From Aspidiotus rigidus (Eukaryota > Arthropoda > Insecta > Hemiptera > Diaspididae), in contig JAVHKY010000001.1 in the NCBI GenBank assembly GCA_035079385.1, forward strand, positions 10,626,501 to 10,690,500: a DNA stretch of 64,000 bases, in the 5' to 3' direction. Below, in pieces: positions 55,331 through 64,000 of the stretch; positions within the stretch are counted from its first letter, which is position 1, and every line of letters starts with the position of its first letter. The notes beneath the pieces are model-generated. The model was not told the DNA's origin and did not search any database. It saw nothing but the letters and a program-made list of their open reading frames with translations. The position numbers and the translations under genes are program-made.

Positions 55331-56070
55331 TTTCCTCTCTTTTAACATGTTTCATATCTTTCCTGAATCCTAGCTTCTAATTCCAAAATTTGCAAGTTCA
55401 CACCACCCCTTTGAATTGGCCTTCCCACCCAAAAAAAACACATCCCTCCTGAAGTTTCCTGAATCGTGGTTCCTAACTCCGAAATTTACCCTTCCCACCG
55501 GTTGCTTCCCCTCCCACCCCATGGAAAAGAACCTTGAATATGATTCTGGAGATCTGCGAGTTTCACAAGTCTTGAATCTTGACCCGTAATTCCAAAATTT
55601 GCGAGTTCACACCGCCCCGCGAGTTTCCCCCACTCACTAATAATCCTGTATGCTGTATCCCTTCTCTTTTTTCACCATAAACTATGACGTCATCAACCTT
55701 GACTCCGATCCTAACTCTGAAATTTGCGATTTCAAACCACCTTTCCTCATCTTCGTAATCTGTAAGTGGTTTAAAGGCTTTTACTGCTGTATGTAAGTCT
55801 TATGTTAGGTTTGGCTTCACGCAGTGTGGCCAGGTTACGCTATAAAACGCCAATTAGGCTTCACAAAAGATATTTTGGCTCCTACAAGCCAATTGGGCTA
55901 CATGAAACTTGGCGATTTTTTGTCGCCAATTGGGCGCTCTGACAACCAAATCTGGCGACTGTTGGTAATTTTGGGCTACTTCATGGGTTCAGCGACAGAA
56001 ATTTTGTACTTGGCGATTTTAGGCTCCTTCAACCAAAGGAATAGGCGATATTTTATCATCACCATCTAGT
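55331..56070. repeat. Dispersed degenerate repeats (AATTTGCGAGTTC phrases; TTGGCGATTTT phrases)
   Basis: The first half repeats CCTAACTCCGAAATTT, TTTGCGAGTTCACACC and CCTTCCCACC about every 110 bp; this is the inverse of the AACTCGCAGATTTCC family at 34-37 kb. It includes a TGACGTCATCAAC word at about 55.68 kb. The second half (55.83-56.07 kb) repeats GCCAATTGGGCTAC, CTTGGCGATTTT and GGCTCCTTCAA words. Confidence 0.5.
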
Positions 56071-58041
56071 ACTCGTAAAACTGACTTCATGAAAGTTAAT
56101 AGTAGGCGTAGTATTGTTTAGTATACTGAATAGCCTAGTATAATGGAGACTAAGTAGTAGTACTTAATCCTAATATCTGTTAGTATCTTGTTATCAGCGG
56201 TCATTCGGAGGCCGAGTATAAGGAAGACTCGAGCAGTATCGCTATTATAGGCCTGGTTTAATGGAGATTGTTGAGAGGCTTACAAGCAGCGTGACTGATC
56301 CCGAGAATAGAAGAGAATAAAGAACAGAGAGTTATTTTACATTATCGCGAGCATAGCGAGCGGCGCGAAATTGCCTTCAGCGTAGAGCCGCCACTGCTCC
56401 CACGTACTCCTTAGCGAAATTCTCGGACCGTTGGTTCAAATCTAGAGTAGATTTTGAGTCGCCCTACTCTGTGAACCCAAATCAGCCATTAAAATCATCG
56501 CGAGCAAAGACAACTCAAGTCGAGGCAGGTTTCAAGCATTTCGGTTCGGGAAACGTATCTTGGTCATCGATTCAAATAAGTGCAAATTACGCTAATATCA
56601 TGATGGTGCGTCGATGGAGTAATTTGGTAACAAACATATTCCGTACCACCCAAAATTTTTCACGATACTTCTGAAATTTTTGTGAACTTTCAGAGAAGAC
56701 TTGGTTGCTTCCTATTTATTAACTTGGAAATTTCTCTCAATTATAATACAGTATGAAGAAATAGTCGACACCTGTACAAACAGTGGACGAGAGATAACCC
56801 TTTTTTCGAGTTGAACAGGCGTATCCTCATTGTTTTAATACGTGTACAAAGCTTTTCACGAATACGACACTTCCACATTACAAACTACTCTAATATATTC
56901 ATCAGTTTCGTTTTGAAATTTTCCCGAATAGTATAATTCTTCAACCTTACACAACTAACTCTAGCAAAATACACTTGCCACGACCGTCCAGGTAGCCATA
57001 ATAGCTTTGCCTGCTAGGACGCGACTTCCGCACGTTTCGCCTTTTCTAAAGAGAGAATAAACGCGAGTGCACGGGATACTCGCTGCGACTACGTAAACGC
57101 TGTTTCGCGTCGCCGCAAAATAAAAATTTATTTAGACTTTAAAGTAAACAGCGCGACGTGAAAAATGAACGAATAACGAATTAAACGCGTATATTTGTAT
57201 ACCGAATGGGGAAGCTCGTACGCTGCACTACCAACTATACGAGTATATTATTTATCCGCATTCTTCGCCTCCCCCATAAGCGACGTGCACTACGTTATCG
57301 TTATAAATACTCCGGCAAAGAAAACTGTAGCTTTGAACGTCGACGACGATGTCGGTTCTCGAAATTAACGCCCTTAATATCCAACGCTTATGCGATATGC
57401 ACTCTAAAACCTTCGGTTTTCGACTGATGGCAGCAAAGTGCGCACACATATGCACACATTAACTTATACGCTGCAGAATATACTCGTCCAGAACGCCATT
57501 GCCACCATACCAGACGTCGGCGTCGGCTTGTTAATACGCGTGAAAACTGGCTTAACGATCGGATTACAAAGATACGCAGAACGTCGAAACGAGCCGGGTA
57601 CGCCGGAGAGCCGTACACCAGTTAATAGGTGTTTACGTTAAACCTTAATTATCTGCTAGCACTGCGTCCCGTAAGCTCGGCTCTACTTCGTCGCCAGTAT
57701 ACATTGATACAGCCTGAACCGAGTCTCTGTCTCCGCACGTCGATGGGTGATTGGTATTTGTCCACGTTTAACAGCTTCCTGACTCTTGAATTTATTATTC
57801 TGAACAAGAGTCGTAGAGACACAGAGACCATTAAAACCAATGACGAAGGGATATCATGTTCAGGTTTTTCAAACGATATCTAGATGTCCCCGATAGCTTG
57901 CGTGGACGAAAGAAATGAATATCCAAGAAAAACTCACGGGTTCTTTAATAGAGTTAAACGAGGGGTGGCAGGGCATCTGTTTTATGAGCCACGTGGGATC
58001 TGCAAAATGTGCACGTACCAAATCTATGACGTCATCAATTT
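56071..58041. other. Non-coding stretch, no gene recognised
   Basis: 56.1-56.3 kb carries GCCTAGTATA-type dispersed words. 57.0-57.7 kb is relatively CG-rich with short overlapping frames on both strands and no recognisable family. It ends with two CRE-like words (ATGACGTCATC, TGTGACGTCAC) near 58.03 kb. Confidence 0.4.
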
Positions 58042-58386
58042 GTGACGTCACAGGCCCGGACTTTGAAGAGCGCATCGGCTTGCATGGATGATGATGTCGG
58101 TCTTGTGAGGCAAGAAACGATCGAAGATGATACACATTTACCTTCCTTCGATGGACGTGTTGAATCGTGGATGGAAACAAAGGACGTACCCGTTGATGTA
58201 TCATCAAAAGATGAACCATCAAAAAGCAATGCATTTGAGCAATTGAATAAGAAAATGGAGGAGCTCGAAGAAGAAACGAAAGAGTTACGTTTGCAAATTG
58301 CCACGTTATTTGTTAGAGAGATTTTATCCGAGTTATTGCAAAGCAAAATCCGCACCAAGTTCACCAGGTTGATTCACCGTCACTGA
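58042..58386 (+). CDS. Unrecognised 114-codon frame with predicted coiled coil
   Basis: The N-terminal half is acidic and polar. Residues about 64-92 (FEQLNKKMEELEEETKELRL) have heptad spacing of Leu/Met typical of a coiled coil. The frame then ends in a basic tail. It starts close to the CRE-like words. I do not recognise a family; it could be part of a retroelement ORF1 (coiled coils are common there), an exon of an unknown gene, or chance. Position about 560 bp upstream of the PLE on the same strand is the only context. Confidence 0.25.
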   Translation: MTSQARTLKSASACMDDDVGLVRQETIEDDTHLPSFDGRVESWMETKDVPVDVSSKDEPSKSNAFEQLNKKMEELEEETKELRLQIATLFVREILSELLQSKIRTKFTRLIHRH

Positions 58387-59079
58387 AAAGAGCCCAAGCG
58401 AAAACTAAAATCTCCTCCAATAATCAAGGGGGAATTGGTGACATTTCTTTCATCACTTCGCGAAAGGAGACACCAGATCGCATCGCCTATTCATGGACAA
58501 AGCAGAGAAAAAGAGGGACAAAACATTTTCAAGGGGGATGATACGATGTATCATTGATATTTATTATTATTCTCTTAAAATTGGAAAAAAATGTAAAATT
58601 TAATCTGTATGTATCCGAAAAAGAAGTCCTGTCTTTGGAAAAATATGAACAAAAATTTTTGAGAGCCTTTGAAAATTATTGTAATTACTGGGCTTAGGAT
58701 TTCGAACTCATCTGGCAAATGTTAAGGAATCCTAAGCCTTGTAATTACAACACAGTGGTTCCATTAATTAAACGTTTTCTTTTTTCAAAATGACTCTCCA
58801 ATGACAAGTTGTTAGACTAGTTCAATTAATATAATATGTTGTGTGTAGGCCCACCATTGTAATAGGTATTGTATTTGTATTTGTATTTATGTGATCGACG
58901 AAATTCTTCGGTGATATTTTGATATTTTCATTCTATAAAGTTTGATTAGGAAAAAAAAAGACGATCAGGGCGAAACGCTTGTAATAATGATGAAAAAGTC
59001 TCACAATTTCTGGATTCCGCGGGCGCTACACTTACTGTCTTCTCCTTCACATCGTACAACAAAGAGGTCAGAGCAGCTA

Positions 59080-60084
59080 TCAATAATTTCAAGCATATCC
59101 TCCCAGAAAACCGTTCCAGCATTCTCCAGATGAATCCAAGCCTTCTAAAAATATAAGGGCAGATAAAGTTCCCTAAAGATAGTTGTCCCATTCGCCCCGT
59201 CGTCGCTTTTTACACCGAGCCAAGTTATAAACTAACGAAATTTTTAACCTCTTGGTTCACTGCGGCTTCAGACTTCACCTCCTCGTACACGATAAAGAAT
59301 TCTGTCGATCTTTCTTCAAAACTCGGCTCTACGAAATTCCCTGCAAGATCTAAGCTGGCCTATCATGATCCCACTCCTGGAGCAAAAAGCCATCTCTCCT
59401 CCGATTAATATCGATGAATACCAGTCGCTCATCTCTGTCTACCTCAAACACAACCTATGGATATTTGGACAGCGAACCTACAAGTTTCCGGATGGCCTCC
59501 CCGTGGGAAGCCCTCTTTCGATGCTTGTTGCAGACATATTCATCGACCATCTTGAGAAAGCCATCTTTGACCTCTCTACTTTCTTGAGCAACGTCCTGTT
59601 CTGGTCGCGATATGTGGATGATATTCTCGTTGTATGGAACGGCTCCGAGTCCTCCCTTCAGGACTTCCTCCGCACATTGAATAACTAGGATCCGCAAATA
59701 AAATTCATTAAGGAATATAGGGGTGGTTCTATAAATTATCTTGGTGTCTCCATCTCCTTGTCGGAAGTGAATAATGTGCTAGTCCCTGTGTTCGGGATTC
59801 ACAGGGAGAAGATGTTTTTGGGAATCTGAATGCGTCGCTCTTCATATCACCCCCTGCTCAAAAAATGTCTGCCAAAAATTCTGCTATCCATCGTCTTCTC
59901 GCTCTCCCCTTATCATCAGCTGAATTCCGAACCGAAGCTCAGACAATCCAAAAAATCGCGCGGGTAAACGGTTTCAACATCGAAACCAACCTTCTGATTA
60001 AACGGTAGAGACTACGCAACCTCCTGGCTCAGACTCGCGCTTCTATCGCCGATCCTCCTTCCAAAAAAAGTGAGAAAACTCGTT
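59080..60084 (+). pseudogene. PLE reverse transcriptase, frameshifted
   Basis: Blocks in order: AINNFKHILPENRSSILQMN, SCPIRPVVAFYTEPSYKLTK with FLTSWF (the conserved LRPIVS-type start), NSVDLSSKL, a gap, then an open 107-codon stretch (59365-59688). That stretch holds FPDGLPVGSPLSMLVADIF and WSRYVDDILVVWNG with the YVDD catalytic box intact. After a stop and frame changes follow GSINYLGVSIS, FGIHREKM, a stop-broken IHRLLALPLSSAEFRTEAQT and NGFNIETNLLIKR. The INxLxxxI and IHRL blocks match those of the other PLE copies in the window but the sequences differ strongly. Disrupted further by a TAG just before the MITE. Confidence 0.88.
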
Positions 60085-60905
60085 TAGTATAGGCGATAGA
60101 GTGAAAAAAAAAATACCAAAGTTTGCATTTTGGGGGGGGGGAGGAAGGAAATTTTGATGAAAATTATAGAGTCAAGGGCTAGGAACAACATATTAAAAAT
60201 CCCACCCCCTAAACCCTATGCAAAATTTTCTGTGGCACGTTTTAGCCCCCAATTTGGTTTTTTGTCAATACATATCTCAAAAACTTGAAGAGATAGGAAA
60301 AAATTTTCCAATTCAAAATTGTCCCTCGTGAAATTCTACATAAGATGTTTCAATATACTATTTTATGTACAATTTCGCAAGGAAAATTTTTGGATTTAAA
60401 ATTTTTGTCCCTTTCTAAGATATTTGCGAAAAATCAAATTGGGGGCTGCAACGTGCCACTGAAAATTTGGCACAAGGATTCGAGGGTGCAATTCTCAGAT
60501 GCAAAAATTTGTTACAAATAATTTTGGTAATGTATGTACATTTTCTATAGAAGTTTTTATTTCCGTGTTATAGACAAAAAACAGGGAAATTTTCGGAAGT
60601 TGAGAACTTCTCGCGAACTTTTCAAGCCAACAAATAGGCCTAGGATGATGTTCAAATATGGTATCTTATGTAGAATTTCACGAGGAACAATTTTGAATTG
60701 GAAAATTTTTTCCTATCTCTTCAAGTTTCCAAGATATTGACAAAAAAACCATATTTGGGGGGCTAAAACGTGCCACAGAAAATTTTGCATAGGGTTTAGG
60801 GAGTGGGATTTTTAATATGTTGTTCCCAACACCTGCTTCTACAATTTTCATCAAAATTTCCTTTTCCCCCAAAATGCAAACTTCATTCCTCTATCGCCTA
60901 TACTA
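60085..60905. mobile_element. MITE B: 821-bp TAGT-ended element, 3-bp GTT target duplication
   Basis: Both ends start TAGTATAGGCGATAGAG inward and GTT lies on each side (60082-60084, 60906-60908). Arms of about 270 bp are inverted copies, sharing AGTTTGCATTTTGGGG, GGAACAACATATTAAAAAT, CTGTGGCACGTTTTAGCCCC and CCTCGTGAAATTCTACATAA. An extra, partial inverted copy of the same arm words lies in the middle (about 60.37-60.52 kb). The arm layout matches element A's terminal repeats word by word, in the same order and spacing, which makes it a probable non-autonomous relative. It has no coding sequence of its own. Confidence 0.85.
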
Positions 60906-60908
60906 GTT

Positions 60909-61335
60909 GGATGCGTCTTCCATATCTTGGCCGTCCTTCGCTATTTTTAAGTAACGAACTCCTCCGGTCTGGTTATAGAGTTGGGTTCTATCCTGTAACC
61001 ACTCTTAACAAATTGATCTCTCTAAAGGATCCAACCTCTACTTTGGAAAAATCCGATATCTACAAACTTTCATGCGGCGAGTGTAGTAGCTTTTACAGAG
61101 GGCAAACCGGTCGAAAACTTTAGATTCGTTTAAACGAATGCTTCTCAGCTCTACAGAAAGAAGACCCCAGCGAATCCGCATTTGCCCTTCACCGTGTAAT
61201 GGAAAACTACGACGCCTCAAAATCTACGGCAAAACTTTCACACATGGGCATCATGAACCGACTGGAAAAGACAGAGACCATCGCTTCAGCGGTCTCCGAC
61301 GGTGACAAACTACTCAACTTTGCAGAGACTTGATG
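60909..61335 (+). pseudogene. PLE linker and GIY-YIG endonuclease domain
   Basis: Continues the PLE frame after the MITE: MRLPYLGRPS, GYRVGFYPVTTLNKLISLKD, then SDIYKLSCGECSSFYRGQTG, the GIY...YIG region in which GIY is DIY and YIG is YRG. After one stop come IRLNECFSAL (the R-x-x-E-H helix, with EC for EH), SESAFALHRVMENYD, a C-terminal helix and a stop. The Gly of YIG is kept but the Ile-to-Arg and His-to-Cys changes and the internal stop indicate decay. In PLEs this nuclease nicks the target for priming. Confidence 0.85.
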
Positions 61336-64000
61336 TGTTCCGTAAGGAAGCACAAGATTCTGTACAATATGCGGGCGGCCACTACCTTATATACGTTATG
61401 TATAAGGGTCTGTGGTTTCGAAGGGGGCGGGGGAGAGTTTTCCTCGAAAATGCTCAATAACACCGACCTTTAAGTTACGTATATGTATAAAAGGGAAGCT
61501 TGGGAAACAATTAGGAAGGCGACTTGGGTAAGAAATTTTCTAGATTGGCCCGATTTTGAGATCGTGCTGGCGTTCGCGATCAGTTTTACTCGAGTCGGTA
61601 ACACGAGAGTGAACAACGCTTATGAACAACTGGAAACTTTTCATCCAATGACTCAATCGAAAAATATGATAATACAAAAACACTATTAAACCAGAATTTG
61701 CAAACATCATAAAAACATGACCATTCCGACCACTTGAAGTCTTTCTCTGCGAAAAGCACGAATCTATAGTCTTGGGCGCCAACATACAGACCAACAAACC
61801 TCAAAGAAAATCAGTAAATATTTTCACGAACTCGTTCTCCGTAAAACGGTTTAGCAAAGTTTTCCGATTGACTAGAGGCTTTTGCTACCTTACTTATATA
61901 GGAGTACGTTAACGCGAAAGAAAAAGTAAGAAAACCAGAAGAACAACTTTTTTTCTTCTTAAAACCACGCGAAGCAACGTCGAATATACGTATAAGGCGA
62001 GCGAAGCGGAATAAATTTCTAGAAGGAAGGAAGGAAAACAGAAAAAAAGTACTTCGAAAAAAGGCTGGAATACGTCTCGACGAATTCGTATAGCATGTTA
62101 TAGAAAGTTACAAAATATCGGACCAAATTTTTGAAGTATACGCGAACGAAAGCTGGGATAGAAAGAAAAAAAAAACGCAGCGGACGCGCGAACGCAATTA
62201 GCCAAAGCAACTGAATACGAAAGGCCATAAGCAAGTGGCAATTCTGTTAATGGAGGCGTTTGCGTTCGTGACGAGAGCGACCGAAGAAAGAGGAAAAAAA
62301 AATTGCAAACTTTTGGAACATACTTCATAGCCAATTTTGCGCGAACAATATCGTTCTCTTGCCACGCAATAAAAGAGCCAAGAAAAGAACGAACAAATCG
62401 TATAAAACTTTCTTCAGGTATATGAAGTTCAACTTTTAAATTAAGTCTTCCTGCAGGACAATCGAATATCGGCTATAGTCTAACCTTATGTATACAACGA
62501 CATTTTGCGAGAGACCAGAGCATCGTCGTTCTAGATTTTCCTATTTGCTTTTCGAATGAGAACCAATATCGTGAGTTGATTCACTTTTTAGTAGGAGAGA
62601 ATGATCAACTCGACTCTTCATTAGCAGAACCAATTCTCTATTTTTATTGCAATACTTCAACAAGCGAGGTACATGAAAGAATTTCTTTGATTGTTTTCAG
62701 CCAGCAAATTTGATAATTTTCGCAAAAAAACGAATCAGGCAAGTTCCTCAAAAAAATCTTATGGTTTTGAAAGAGACATGGTATTTCTTTTAGATACTCG
62801 TGCATATAAAAAAGTCATATTGATAGTTTTTCCTTCTAACTAAACACGGAAATAAGTGAAGCCTCCAGAGCAAAAAATATAAAACGAGTACTACATCAAG
62901 CTAGCGGCATTTTGAAGATGATGACTTACCGTTTTCTCTAGTACTGTTTGTAGGCTTAGTGCAGATCCTTTCTGTTATAACGATGACAAGAGACACATAT
63001 TTGATACACCGTTTTATTTCGCCTTCTAGTGTTCTACAAGGATGTTCCCCAACAGATTTTCTATCGATATACTCGTACAATTTTACGCCCACATCATTTT
63101 GTCGACAGTTTCATTCTAGATTCACCTAAGCCTTTAAATGTGAAAAAAGGGGAACGGCTTGGAAAACTTTCACCTTGACAGTAGAATGTGTACTTCTTAT
63201 CTTCTCTCAGGCGATGGGCAGACGGAGCAGTCCAAGCACCAGTAGACACCGCTATGAAGGAGGAGGGAGTGAGGCACAGGAACTTGACAGTTTCATAGTT
63301 ATGGATTGTACTCTCGAGGAGTCTAAACTTTTCATTTCTTTGTAGACACCGCATTTACCAAAGGGTCTTTCGAAGAGTCCTCAGACTGGTTCGAAGATAG
63401 AATTTATAGTTGGACAGCTTCAGAAGCTTGTCAAAGTATAGAGAATTTTTCTTAACAGAGAAGGTGAATCAGTTTGATTTCCTCTAGATAAAGAGGCTGA
63501 CCGAGGAAGAGATGTCCATCGATCGAAGATCCTGATGGAGACTATTATCGTATTGACCATCTACACCTATTGGCAATCATTTTTTGACATGTTTCATGTC
63601 CTTGCTGAGACCCTACTCTAATTCCGAAATCTCGAGCTATATACGATAGGAGGGGGACTTGTAAACATTTCGACTCTCGAAGTTCCTAAAGTAGGACCAG
63701 GTCACTGATGACGTCCTACTTTGTCTAGTACCAAACAAAACTCTCTAATGGCCATTTGAAGAATATTCGAAATACTGCTTTGTACAGTGCAGAGTTCACC
63801 TTCCGTTGTTTGCTCTATAATTTTCTTACTATTGAGTATCTTGTACTCCAACAACCACCCTTTGAACTCCCAAACAATGTGCCGCAATGCCAAGAATCTA
63901 ATAACTGCTATTACTGGCACGACTACAATAGCAGTACCAATCAGCGCTCTGATATAGATTCTGCAGGGTCATATAGGGAACTCCTCTGTCAAATGATGAT
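61336..64000. other. Non-coding stretch, no gene supported
   Basis: Short frames on both strands without recognisable family. A minus-strand frame at 62930-63092 ends at a good splice-donor match (AACG/GTAAGT) whose phase would fit the Musashi exon, but its protein is not conserved, so I do not call it. A GACATGTTTCATGTC palindrome-like word lies near 63.59 kb, and the segment after it resembles the dispersed AATTCCGAAATCTCGAG family. Confidence 0.4.

Larger units (their letters stand above)
58945..61335 (+). mobile_element. Penelope-like element, degenerate, interrupted by a TAGT-ended MITE
   Basis: Starts near an A-run followed by GACGATCAGGGCGAAACGCT, which matches the 3' half of the PLE hammerhead-like terminal motif. 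It continues through reverse transcriptase blocks, then (after the MITE at 60085-60905) the linker and GIY-YIG domain. Removing the MITE and one copy of GTT rejoins the reading frame exactly (...KTR-WMRLPYLG...). Frameshifts, an internal deletion before the catalytic region and at least two stops show that it is inactive. A different subfamily from the PLE at 54.7 kb. Confidence 0.88.

Noticed and set aside
62930..63092. Possible exon ending at AACG/GTAAGT on the minus strand, in a phase compatible with the Musashi exon
   Set aside because: The protein is not conserved Musashi sequence (no IFxGGLSW before the junction). One-in-three phase agreement is weak evidence.

Overview
The window looks like arthropod, most probably insect, nuclear DNA. 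It is AT-rich, has very low coding density, many homopolymer tracts, one clear GT-AG-bounded exon and many dead transposable elements. I see no rRNA, complete tRNA, CRISPR array or bacterial-type operon. The species is not identifiable from sequence alone; hemipteran is only a guess.

The only host coding sequence I can support is an 82-nt internal exon on the minus strand at 20014-20095. It encodes the middle of the first RNA-recognition motif of a Musashi-family protein (Rbp6/musashi type). The conserved residues before and after it must lie on other exons, and I did not find those here. Much of the window is therefore probably intron or flanking DNA of that gene.

The rest is layered repeats. 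From 5.6 to 7.4 kb: an inverted-repeat AT-rich element containing a pogo/Tigger-like MITE, then a 400-bp foldback. From 10.8 to 11.3 kb: a degenerate ~100-bp tandem repeat. From 14.67 to 19.23 kb: a degenerate DNA transposon ('element A') with long terminal inverted repeats starting TAGT and a 3-bp target duplication. Its own large gene is broken by an RTE-clade retrotransposon, and its right terminal repeat by a 5'-truncated LINE with an RNase H domain. An 821-bp MITE at 60.09-60.91 kb shares its terminal layout and also has a 3-bp duplication. That MITE interrupts a Penelope-like element (PLE) at 58.9-61.3 kb. From 26.4 to 29.9 kb: a hAT-like MITE candidate and a duplicated AT-rich repeat split by an insertion. 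From 33.8 to 37.0 kb: a 53-bp-arm hairpin insertion and an element with ~105-bp terminal inverted repeats carrying a nested hAT-like GGAGGC-rich element. From 40.9 to 45.3 kb: tandem arrays, a Jockey-like reverse transcriptase scrap and a ~119-bp satellite that switches orientation. From 47.4 to 55.3 kb: a Gypsy remnant with an RTE copy inserted by perfect 8-bp target duplication, several PLE fragments in both orientations, a near-perfect palindrome, a duplicated LINE-like segment and a PLE GIY-YIG endonuclease.

No autonomous element appears intact. The best candidate for something undescribed is the TAGT-ended, 3-bp-duplicating family represented by element A and the related MITE.
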